Shown piece after piece: positions 41,040-48,126 of a stretch of DNA of 64,000 nucleotides (positions are counted from its first letter, which is position 1; the number at the start of each line of letters is the position of its first letter). The position numbers and the translations under genes were made by a program. Source of the DNA: Myxococcales bacterium. GTDB lineage: Bacteria > Myxococcota_A > Polyangia > Polyangiales > Polyangiaceae. The DNA lies in the NCBI GenBank assembly GCA_016191785.1, contig JACPVJ010000114.1, forward strand, positions 62,001 through 126,000. The letters are read 5' to 3'. The notes beneath the pieces are model-generated. The model was not told the DNA's origin, did no database searches, and saw only the letters and a program-made list of their open reading frames with translations.

Positions 41040-42482
41040 TCAGCGCACGCAGTTTCTTCCAGCGCGTTTCGCCTCGTACAAGCGCGTATCCGCCGAGGCG
41101 ACGAGGGGGAGGAGCTCGGTCGCGTCCGCCGGGTGCTCCGCCACCCCCACGGAGACTGTGAAGCGAGGCAAGCCGTCCCGTGCTCGCCCTACGTGCTCGC
41201 GCAGCTCGTCGAGGAGCTTCAGTGCGGCGCTGCGCGGGGTCTCCGGAAGGATGAGCAAGAACTCTTCCCCACCCCAGCGCCCGGCGCAGTCGGTCTTTCG
41301 TACGCGGGCCGAGAGATCCTCCGCCAAGGCACGCAAGACGTCGTCCCCCGTCTGATGTCCGTGCTCGTCGTTGACGCGCTTGAAGTGATCGATGTCCAGC
41401 ATCGCCAGGGTGAATGCGCGACCACTGCGGGCGGCTCGGGCGATCTCCTCGCTGATTCGCTCGTGCAGATGCCGTCGGTTGTAGAGTCCGGTCAGGGCAT
41501 CCCGGATCGCGAGCTCGCGCAGCCGCTCCTCGCTTGCCCGCAAGGCCGCTTCCACGCGCCGCGAGTGCGTCACGTCGCGATAGCTCCACACGCGCCCGAT
41601 CACTTCGCCTGCCAGCCACTGCGGTCGGCTCGTGCGTTCGATGCTGCGCCCGTCCCGGAGCTCGATGAGATCGGTGGTCTCCTCCTCGGGATCGGCGAAT
41701 ACCTCGCGCGCACGCGCTACGAAGGCGTCGGGGTGGAGCGTCTGTTCCGCCAAATAGACGAGCCGTGCGCCGCCGTCGCCAGCGGGGCCGAGCAGCTCTT
41801 TGGGCACCTCCCAGATCTCGACGAAGCGCTGATTGTGCGCGATGGCGTGCCCGGATCGATCGACCGCGAGGATGCCCTCGCCGGTTGCATCGAACGCCGC
41901 GCGGAGCAACGAGAGCGACTCGGCCAGCTGCTGCTCGCTCTGGAGGCGGCGCCTGAGCTCGAGCGACAGCGAGACCAAGCTGGCCAGGTAGTTCGCCGTG
42001 TTCTGCTCGTCGATGAAGAACTCCCGTTCGGCCCCGACGTGCTCGTGGCAGAGCACGCCGACCACGCGGCCGCCGGAACGAATTGGGGCGTCGAGCATCG
42101 CTCCGATGCCGAGTGGTGTCAGGTAGCCTTGGCTGAACTCGGACGTTCTCCGGTCGCCGTGCGCGTCGCTGGCGGCAATGACCTCCTCGGAGCCCACGGC
42201 CTCGAAGTAGCGCGGGTACTGCGTCGCTTCGAGCTCGATGCCTCGGCTGTGTCTCCCGGGCGTGCGTTCGAACAGGTCCTCGCACACGATCTTCGTCCGA
42301 GCCTCGTCGAACAGCCAGACACTTGCGCGATCCACGTCCATGGCTGCCACCGCGGTCTCGGTGATGGCGCGCAACGCGCCGTCCAGATCCGACTCGTAGT
42401 GGCGCCACCCCGCGCCGATGGCGAGCAGTGCAGCCTGCTGACGCTGGACGCGGGAGGGTAGAGACAAGGGAGGACTCGCCAC
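41040..42482 (-). CDS. GAF-PAS-GGDEF diguanylate cyclase
   Basis: 480 residues from a GTG at 42482 (VASPPLSLPSRVQRQQAALL); the frame stays open up to 42719, but a dispersed repeat lies there and the residues are not protein-like, so the later start is preferred. GAF domain about 15-170 (ALRAITETAVAAMDVDRASV; VCEDLFERTPGRHS), PAS about 190-305, GGDEF about 315-475 with active site WGGEEFLLI and I-site RKTD five residues upstream. Should make c-di-GMP under control of a small ligand or redox cue. Soluble. Confidence 0.9.
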   Translation of the reverse strand: MASPPLSLPSRVQRQQAALLAIGAGWRHYESDLDGALRAITETAVAAMDVDRASVWLFDEARTKIVCEDLFERTPGRHSRGIELEATQYPRYFEAVGSEEVIAASDAHGDRRTSEFSQGYLTPLGIGAMLDAPIRSGGRVVGVLCHEHVGAEREFFIDEQNTANYLASLVSLSLELRRRLQSEQQLAESLSLLRAAFDATGEGILAVDRSGHAIAHNQRFVEIWEVPKELLGPAGDGGARLVYLAEQTLHPDAFVARAREVFADPEEETTDLIELRDGRSIERTSRPQWLAGEVIGRVWSYRDVTHSRRVEAALRASEERLRELAIRDALTGLYNRRHLHERISEEIARAARSGRAFTLAMLDIDHFKRVNDEHGHQTGDDVLRALAEDLSARVRKTDCAGRWGGEEFLLILPETPRSAALKLLDELREHVGRARDGLPRFTVSVGVAEHPADATELLPLVASADTRLYEAKRAGRNCVR

Positions 42483-42815
42483 GGAGGCGAAGCTACACCC
42501 GAGCCCGGGGCTCGTCACGAGCGGTTGCGCGGCGACCCAATCGCTCAGCGACGCGTGCCGCGAGTCCGCGATGCGCTGCTTGGCTGAGGATCGCGCGAGC
42601 CGCTGTGCAGAGGGCAGACAGCGCCCTCCGGCCAAACGTCCATTCCCAAGACGCCCGTCACTTGTGGAGAATGTCGGCCCGCGCGGGAGGGCGTTCATTC
42701 CTGCGTGTCGACAGACCACCGGCAGGCCGTATGCGGCAGACCCGCATGCACGGCTTGACCAGGGGTCTTGATGTCAACCCTCGCGGAAACGCGGGGAAGG
42801 GATCAGAATCTAGCA
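42483..42815. other. Gene-free stretch with one dispersed repeat copy
   Basis: The 333 bp between the divergent GGDEF and lipoprotein genes hold one copy of a 30-bp dispersed repeat (42559-42588) and presumably both promoters. No other gene or structure was recognised. Confidence 0.5.
42559..42588 (+). repeat. 30-bp dispersed repeat, copy A
   Basis: This 30-bp sequence (starting CGCGAGTCCGCGATGCG and ending GGCTGAG) is identical to 44777-44806, 2.2 kb away and in the same orientation. Flanks do not match. It lies in intergenic DNA both times. Confidence 0.85.
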
Positions 42816-43430
42816 ATGCGCAGAGCCTTGGTCGTTGCACTTCCGGTCTTGGTGGGTGCCTGGGTGACGGCCGCCTGTCCGTCACGCGAGGGGGCGCGTC
42901 CGCCGCCGACGCTCAGCGTGCCATCGAGCGCGCCGTCTGCCCCGAGTCCAGCCGCCGACGCTGGAGCCAGCGACGCGTCGAGCAAGGGTCCGTCGGTGCT
43001 GCCCGAGGAGTTCGTGAGCCTCGGCGGACCGTGCACGGACGCTCCGGACACGATGGTCTTTTGTGTCGACGACAAGGCCGTCGGGATCTGGCGCATGGTG
43101 GACACGGTCCATGAGCAATTCCCGCCGGCCGGTGTCGCGCTGGTCATCGAGCAGGCGGGCCAGGGATTCGCACCACGGCGGTCGCTGGCGCTGGCTGTAG
43201 AGGGAGATCAGCTGTGGTTTCGGCTCGTCACCTGTGGCGCGTGCCGGCGCGTGATGGGCTGGGCGTTCGCGGGCTCGCTGTCGCGCATGACCGACGAGCA
43301 GCTGGGCACTACGCAAACGCGCCTGGGGCTGCCAGCCTCTCCCGCACTACGCACACGCGAGGCCTGGCGCGCCGTCTACGCAAAGGACCCGAACGCGGGC
43401 GCGGGCGACGCCGGTGCTTCCAACAAGTGA
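42816..43430 (+). CDS. Hypothetical lipoprotein
   Basis: 204 residues from the ATG at 42816 (MRRALVVALPVLVGAWVTAA, lipobox TAAC); earlier in-frame starts would precede the signal. A Pro/Ser/Ala linker of about 50 residues leads to a compact domain with paired Cys (LGGPCTDAPDTMVFCVDD, RLVTCGACRRVMGWAF) and a DTVHEQFPPAGVALVIEQ segment. Family unknown. Its stop coincides with the end of a reverse-strand hydrolase remnant. Confidence 0.7.
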   Translation: MRRALVVALPVLVGAWVTAACPSREGARPPPTLSVPSSAPSAPSPAADAGASDASSKGPSVLPEEFVSLGGPCTDAPDTMVFCVDDKAVGIWRMVDTVHEQFPPAGVALVIEQAGQGFAPRRSLALAVEGDQLWFRLVTCGACRRVMGWAFAGSLSRMTDEQLGTTQTRLGLPASPALRTREAWRAVYAKDPNAGAGDAGASNK

Positions 43431-43601
43431 CATCGAGCTGGGCACGAGGCTGTGGTGGTCTTCGCCCGGGCAGACGCACTCCACCCGAGCCGCGCCGTCC
43501 TCCGCCAGGGGACCGAGGAAGCACGAGGCTTGTGCTGGCTTCAGCTCCGTGTCCGCATCGCCCGTCAGGTACAGAATCGGAACGCTCGGATCGACGTGGG
43601 G
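43431..43601 (-). pseudogene. C-terminal remnant of an alpha/beta hydrolase
   Basis: The 345 bp between the lipoprotein and the intact hydrolase hold a reverse-strand frame reading PHVDPSVPILYLTGDADTEL, then KPAQASCFLGPLAEDG and CVCPGEDHHSLVPSSM. The GDADT (catalytic acid) and GEDHHS (catalytic His) segments with the usual spacing identify the last 60 residues of an esterase/dienelactone-hydrolase-like protein. No start codon or N-terminal half is present, so it is a decayed gene. The stretch 43602-43775 shows nothing further. Confidence 0.6.
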
Positions 43602-43775
43602 GCGTTCTCCTTCTGGCGCTGAGCCCACTTGCCGGGCTCGAGCTTGCGATGCTGCCCAATGCCCGGTGGCTCCCGGAGGCTGAGGCGCCGGCTCATGGCA
43701 CTCAGCTCTGCGGCTCGCGCAGCGAGGGTCCCGTGATGTGGACGGTGTGGCACTGGTGGCGCAGGCGCGACAGGG

Positions 43776-44711
43776 TCACGGATTCTGCGGGTCGGCGCTG
43801 CTCAGAAAGCCGTTGATGGCCGCCGCCGTCGCATCGGGCGCCTCGAGCATCGGATAGTGCCCAACGCCACGCAGCAGCTCGAGCTTGGCGCCGGGGATTT
43901 CGCGCGCCGCTCGCTCGCCGATTGCGAGCACCGCGACCGGATCCGCGTCACCCCAGACGACGTGGGCCGGGATCGTCGTATTCGAGCGTAGCGCGCCGAT
44001 CCAGCGATCCCAGAACAGCTCGCGTTCGCGGACGTAGTTGATGATCTTGGGCAAGCGCAGGTGGCCGTCATCGAAGCGGAGCTGTTGCCACATGGCCAGC
44101 AGCTCGTCGCCGTGGACCGGGCGCGACAAGATCCGCTCGAGCTGGAGACGAAACACTGGATACGAGCTGGCGCGCGCGAATAGGGAGCCCGCCCGGCTGA
44201 GCAGCAGCTTCTGGCCGGGCGTCAGCTTGGCCATCTCGATGTAGATGCTGCCGTTCATGAACAACACGGACTGCGCCTCGACGCGCAGGAGCCCGCGCTG
44301 CGCTCGCGCCAAGAGCTCGCACAGAACACTCGTGCCCATGTCGTGCGCCACGAAGTGCACCCGCGTCACTCCGAGCTTGGCCAACAGCCCCTCGACGACG
44401 TCGAGTTGCTCGAAGAGCGAATAGCTGTAGCGGTCTGGCTTGGAGGAGAATCCGTAGCCCGGAAGATCGAACAGGACGACTCGGCGCTCGCGTGCCAGCG
44501 CCGGTAACGCCAGGTGCCAATCGAAGGAGCTCGAAGGGAAGCCGTGTAACACGACGAGTGGCGGTCGCGCATCGCCTCCCGCCCCCGGTGTGTCCACGAC
44601 GAAGAGCTGGTGCCCATGCACACTGACGTGCGCACCCCGCTCGTGCCACGCTCGCAGAGCAGGCACCCACCCTCGCTCGTTCGTGAGCGTCGCCCGTGAC
44701 GAAGTGGCCAT
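43776..44711 (-). CDS. Alpha/beta hydrolase of the haloalkane dehalogenase/epoxide hydrolase type
   Basis: 311 residues from the ATG at 44711 (three codons after another in-frame ATG). Oxyanion loop VVLHGFPSSSFDW; nucleophile elbow VAHDMGTSVLC with Asp instead of Ser, which points to an ester-intermediate mechanism as in haloalkane dehalogenases and epoxide hydrolases; acid VVWGDADPVAVL; catalytic His GVGHYPMLEAP. A helical cap (about residues 150-230) lies between. It probably hydrolyses an epoxide, halide or similar small substrate in the cytosol. It follows the GMC oxidoreductase gene on the same strand, separated by a dispersed repeat. Confidence 0.82.
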   Translation of the reverse strand: MATSSRATLTNERGWVPALRAWHERGAHVSVHGHQLFVVDTPGAGGDARPPLVVLHGFPSSSFDWHLALPALARERRVVLFDLPGYGFSSKPDRYSYSLFEQLDVVEGLLAKLGVTRVHFVAHDMGTSVLCELLARAQRGLLRVEAQSVLFMNGSIYIEMAKLTPGQKLLLSRAGSLFARASSYPVFRLQLERILSRPVHGDELLAMWQQLRFDDGHLRLPKIINYVRERELFWDRWIGALRSNTTIPAHVVWGDADPVAVLAIGERAAREIPGAKLELLRGVGHYPMLEAPDATAAAINGFLSSADPQNP

Positions 44712-44776
44712 GCCGCCCATCTACACCGAGGAGCACGAGGCTAGCCCGATCAAAGCGATCGCGCGAAGACTCGGGG

Positions 44777-44806
44777 CGCGAGTCCGCGATGCGCTGCTTG
44801 GCTGAG
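44777..44806 (+). repeat. 30-bp dispersed repeat, copy B
   Basis: Identical to 42559-42588. It lies in the 130-bp gap between the hydrolase start (44711) and the end of the GMC oxidoreductase gene (44842). Read on the reverse strand it could encode SAKQRIADSR at both sites, but it is outside both genes. Confidence 0.85.
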
Positions 44807-44841
44807 CCCGCGGGAGCTTGGCGTCTGGGCGGCCGACCTGA

Positions 44842-46830
44842 TCAGCCGAGTCGCCTGCCGATGATCTCCCCCGCCCGCGTGGCCAGGGCCATGATCGTCA
44901 GCTGGGGATTCACGGCGATGCTGGTCGGGACCACGCTGCCGTCCACCACGTAGAGGCCTGGGACGTCGTGGCTCTCGTACGAGGTGTCGACCACGCTCGA
45001 CGAGGCGCTCTTGCCCATGCGGCAGCTGCCCAGGGGGTGAAACCCGACCATGGTCATCTCGTGCCCGGGCGGCGTCGCGCGCTCGAGCCGGTCGACGTCG
45101 GCCTCGGTCTCGAGCACCGCGTGGCTCTGGATCTCGGTGTAGCAGGTGCGGGCGCCCGCGGCGCGGAAGATCCGCGCCACGGCGGCGCTGCCCTTGGCCA
45201 GGAGCCGGCGCTCGTGCTTGCCCAGGTGGTAGAGCGTGATGGCGCGACCGCCGGGCCCGAGCACGACGCGGCCGTTCGGGCCGTCTTCGACCATCACGCC
45301 GAACGAGGCCACGTTCTCGTACTGCTCCATGGTCTCGACGAAGCGGCGCCCGACGAACGGGAACATGGTCGAGCCCATGTCGAGGGGCGCGCTGGCGCCC
45401 AGCATCAAGATCCCCTCGCGGTGGAACTGATCGACCCCGTGGCCCTGCGGCACGTGATTGTAGCCGCGAATCGGCCGATCGAACATCGCGCTCACGCTGG
45501 TCGCCGGATGCACCGACAGGTTGCGCCCGACCTGGCCGCTCTGGTTCGCGACCCGGTTCTTCAAGAGCAACGCCGGGGTGAGCAGCGCACCGCAGGCCAA
45601 GATCACCGCCCGCGCTCGCACCTCGACACGTCGACCATCCGGGGCGGCGCGCCCGCGCACGCCCACCGCGCGCCCGTTCTCGACGATCACGTCGGTGATC
45701 GCGAGGCCCGTGACCAGCTGCGCACCGCGCGAGAGCGCCATCGGCACGTAGGACACGTTCATGCTCTTCTTGGCGTCGGTGGGGCAACCCCACTGGCACA
45801 CGCCTTGGCCGTCGCAACCGGGGGCGTTGCGCCGGACCGGGAAGTGACTCCAGCCGAGGGCCTCGGCGCCCTGACCGATCACGTCGCTCACCGGGCCGCG
45901 CGCCTCTTTGCTCGACGGCGCGATCTCGAGGGTGCCCTCGACCTTCTCGTAGAAGGGGGCCAGGTGGTCGGGCGTGAGCTCGAGCAGGCCAAGCTCGGTC
46001 CGCCACTTCTCGAGGATCCAGTCCGGCACCCGGAAGCAGGTGCCCGAGTTGATCACCGTCGAGCCGCCCACCGCGCGGCCGAGCGGGATCGGGATCACCG
46101 AGTTGCCGATCACCCCGGTCAGGCCCGCGTTTCGGTAGAGCTGCTGCGTCGCGGGGATCGAGCGCCGGGTGAAGTCCTGGCGCTGGTGGAGCTCGCCCTC
46201 TTCGACCATCAACACGGCGATGCCCTGCTCGGCCAGCTCTTTGGCGACCACGGCGCCGCCCGCGCCAGTGCCGACCACGACCACGTCGCACTCGAGGGTC
46301 TCGCCTGGCGAGAGATCGCGCGCGGCGGTGATCTGCCGCAGCCAGGCCGGGGGTTTCTCGGCGGCCACGGGCTTTTCCCACACGCAGCCCAGGCTCTGGT
46401 GCACCCGCGGGTCGTCGAAGTAGGCGATCTTCACGGGGTAGGTGAACGCCAAGAACAACGCACGCCGCACGGGGTCGCTGCCCGAGTGCAGCGACCAGAT
46501 CAGCGCGCCCCGGGTCTCGACGTCCAGCGCGGCGAAGCGCCGGCCGTGGCGGGCCAGCGACAGGCCGTCGAGCATGCCGAGCAGCCTCTGGTAGTGGCCG
46601 AGCGAGCGCGAGTCGAACGAGCCCAGCAAGCGCGCCAGGCGATCGGCGGCGGCCGCGTCGGCGCGCGGCAAGACGCGGCCGCCCGGAACGACCGCCTCCA
46701 TCAACGCGCGCGCGGTCTCGGCGTGACGCGAGCCGAACGCGTCCCGGGCGATGGCGCCGGCTTCCACGCTGGGGGAAGCCTCGACGTGGCGGCGCGGAGC
46801 GCCGCGGCCCACGACCGGCAAGCTCATCAT
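44842..46830 (-). CDS. GMC-family flavin oxidoreductase
   Basis: 662 residues; ATGATGA overlaps the upstream partner's stop, so either Met may be used. The first ~150 residues (ALMEAVVPGGRVLPRADAAA) look like the gluconate 2-dehydrogenase small-subunit-like domain that precedes several GMC enzymes. The FAD-binding fold follows: CDVVVVGTGAGGAVVAKELA, LMVEEGELHQRQDF, GGSTVINSGTCFR and near the C-terminus MTMVGFHPLGSCRMGKS (active-site His) and GLYVVDGSVVPTSIAVNPQL. Family members oxidise alcohols, sterols or sugars. It is the last gene of the gntR operon; substrate probably matches the regulator's effector. Confidence 0.9.
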   Translation of the reverse strand: MMSLPVVGRGAPRRHVEASPSVEAGAIARDAFGSRHAETARALMEAVVPGGRVLPRADAAAADRLARLLGSFDSRSLGHYQRLLGMLDGLSLARHGRRFAALDVETRGALIWSLHSGSDPVRRALFLAFTYPVKIAYFDDPRVHQSLGCVWEKPVAAEKPPAWLRQITAARDLSPGETLECDVVVVGTGAGGAVVAKELAEQGIAVLMVEEGELHQRQDFTRRSIPATQQLYRNAGLTGVIGNSVIPIPLGRAVGGSTVINSGTCFRVPDWILEKWRTELGLLELTPDHLAPFYEKVEGTLEIAPSSKEARGPVSDVIGQGAEALGWSHFPVRRNAPGCDGQGVCQWGCPTDAKKSMNVSYVPMALSRGAQLVTGLAITDVIVENGRAVGVRGRAAPDGRRVEVRARAVILACGALLTPALLLKNRVANQSGQVGRNLSVHPATSVSAMFDRPIRGYNHVPQGHGVDQFHREGILMLGASAPLDMGSTMFPFVGRRFVETMEQYENVASFGVMVEDGPNGRVVLGPGGRAITLYHLGKHERRLLAKGSAAVARIFRAAGARTCYTEIQSHAVLETEADVDRLERATPPGHEMTMVGFHPLGSCRMGKSASSSVVDTSYESHDVPGLYVVDGSVVPTSIAVNPQLTIMALATRAGEIIGRRLG

Positions 46831-47294
46831 GTCGCCACCTCTGCCGAAGCGCGGCGCCCGCGGCGGAAGGTGCCCAGGAATGGGAGCAGGTCGTTCTTCA
46901 GATCGAAGTACAAGAGCGCCGTCCCGAGCCGTTCGCCATCGGGGCCCTGCACGTCACCCGGCAGTGTGGTCATCGACTTGAGCAGGTGCCGAAGGCTCGG
47001 GCTCTTCTCGCCGACGAAGCGACAGCGCCGGCCGTCGTCCGCGGTGAACTCGAGCTCGTAGCCGATCCGGCCCGAGAGCGGTTGAATTTCCAGGTGGCCG
47101 CTGGCCGGCACCTCGTCGGCCAGGCCCTCGGCGTGCAGCTTGCCGGTGAGCGACAGGCGGCCCCGCTTCAGGTAGGCGCGGGCGTCGGTCACGTCCGCCT
47201 CGGCGCGAAACCAGAGGGTTTTCCGGCCGCTCCCGTCGAGGGGCGTCCACGTTCCGCGCATCGTCTCGGTGAACCCGTACAAAGGAAAGCTCAT
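46827..47294 (-). CDS. Conserved partner protein of the GMC oxidoreductase
   Basis: 155 residues from the ATG at 47294, with a strong GAAGGAGGAG ribosome site. A compact beta-rich protein: MSFPLYGFTETMRGTWTPLD, LSLTGKLHAEGLADEVPASG, SGRIGYELEFTADDGRRCRF and a C-terminal LYFDLKNDLLPFLGTFRRG. No signal peptide. Overlap with the GMC gene by four bases and the short gap to gntR show co-expression. In some GMC proteins a similar domain is fused to the enzyme; a role in substrate delivery or FAD-enzyme stability is inferred, not shown. Confidence 0.7.
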   Translation of the reverse strand: MSFPLYGFTETMRGTWTPLDGSGRKTLWFRAEADVTDARAYLKRGRLSLTGKLHAEGLADEVPASGHLEIQPLSGRIGYELEFTADDGRRCRFVGEKSPSLRHLLKSMTTLPGDVQGPDGERLGTALLYFDLKNDLLPFLGTFRRGRRASAEVAT

Positions 47295-47308
47295 CCCACT
47301 CCTCCTTC

Positions 47309-48046
47309 TCAACCTGCACGCTTCGCCGCATCGAGCAGCGCCTTGCCATTCTTCTTGAGGTAGTCGTGTGCGGCCTGCTCGGCGGCCCCGGCATCGCGGG
47401 CCTGCACCGCATCGAGCACCCGGCCCAGCGCCTGGTGGACGCGAGCGCGCTCGGTGAACGCATCGCGGAAGACGTGCGCCCGCCCGAGGTAGACCGCGAA
47501 CATCGAGCTGGCGAGGGTCACGAAGATCTGGTTCTTCGTCGCGCGCATGATGTTGCGGAAGAAGACCAGCTCGAGCCGCTGCACCTCGTCGGGCTCGTCT
47601 GCCGCCCGCTCGAGGTCTGCCAGCACACCGCGCAGGCGAGCGACGTCGTCGTCCGACCGGCGCTCGGCGGCGAGCCGCGTCAAGAACGCGCCCAGCAGGG
47701 TGCGCGCCTCGATCAAGTCCGAGAGCACCGCCGTGTCGATGCCCGAGGCGCGAAACACCAGGTACGAGAGCAGCCGCGCGCCCGCCGACTCGGTGGGGTC
47801 GAGGACCACCGACCCGATACCGTGCCGGGTGGCGATGAAGCCGAGCTGCTCGAGGCGCTGCAGGGCGTGCTTGAGCGAGGTGCGGTTGACTTGCAGCGCC
47901 CGCGCCAGGTCGCGCTCCGGGGGCAGCGTTGCCCCGCGATCGTAGCGGCCCGCCAAGATCGCCTCCCCCAGCCGGGCGGTGAGTCGGTCCACCAGGCTCT
48001 GCCGCTCCAGGGGCTCTACGCTGTTCTCCGGGGTTTCTGGGGGCAT
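47309..48046 (-). CDS. GntR/FadR-family transcriptional regulator
   Basis: 245 residues. N-terminal winged helix-turn-helix (RYDRGATLPPERDLARALQV, then VNRTSLKHALQRLEQLGFIA) and an all-helical FadR-type effector domain (SDLIEARTLLGAFLTRLAAE...VFFRNIMRATKNQIF). FadR-type proteins bind acyl-CoA or carboxylates and repress or activate lipid and alcohol metabolism. It heads the operon with the partner protein (14-bp gap) and the GMC oxidoreductase, so an acyl, sterol or long-chain alcohol effector is plausible. A palindrome just upstream of its start is a likely self-regulated operator. Confidence 0.88.
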   Translation of the reverse strand: MPPETPENSVEPLERQSLVDRLTARLGEAILAGRYDRGATLPPERDLARALQVNRTSLKHALQRLEQLGFIATRHGIGSVVLDPTESAGARLLSYLVFRASGIDTAVLSDLIEARTLLGAFLTRLAAERRSDDDVARLRGVLADLERAADEPDEVQRLELVFFRNIMRATKNQIFVTLASSMFAVYLGRAHVFRDAFTERARVHQALGRVLDAVQARDAGAAEQAAHDYLKKNGKALLDAAKRAG

Positions 48047-48064
48047 TAGGCGGCTCGGTGAGTG

Positions 48065-48105
48065 AGTGGCTCAGCCACTGTGCCTCACCGGGATGGCCCT
48101 GTCAA
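48065..48105 (-). promoter_or_regulatory. Operator/promoter of the gntR-GMC operon
   Basis: Perfect palindrome AGTGGCT-C-AGCCACT at 48065-48079, within a longer imperfect dyad GTGAGTGAGTGGC ... GTGCCTCAC, about 19 bp upstream of the gntR start. The TGG...CCA core fits FadR-subfamily GntR sites. On the reverse strand a perfect TTGACA at 48105-48100 could be the -35 box with a -10 at about 48082-48077 overlapping the palindrome, which would make the site repressive. The same region lies upstream of the glycosyltransferase on the other strand, so both units may be controlled. Confidence 0.65.
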
Positions 48106-48126
48106 CCGACGTATGCTGCCGCCGCG

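Noticed and set aside
48065-48079. Palindrome considered as a transposon end
   Set aside because: It is single, has no partner copy or target duplication in view, and lies exactly where a GntR operator is expected.
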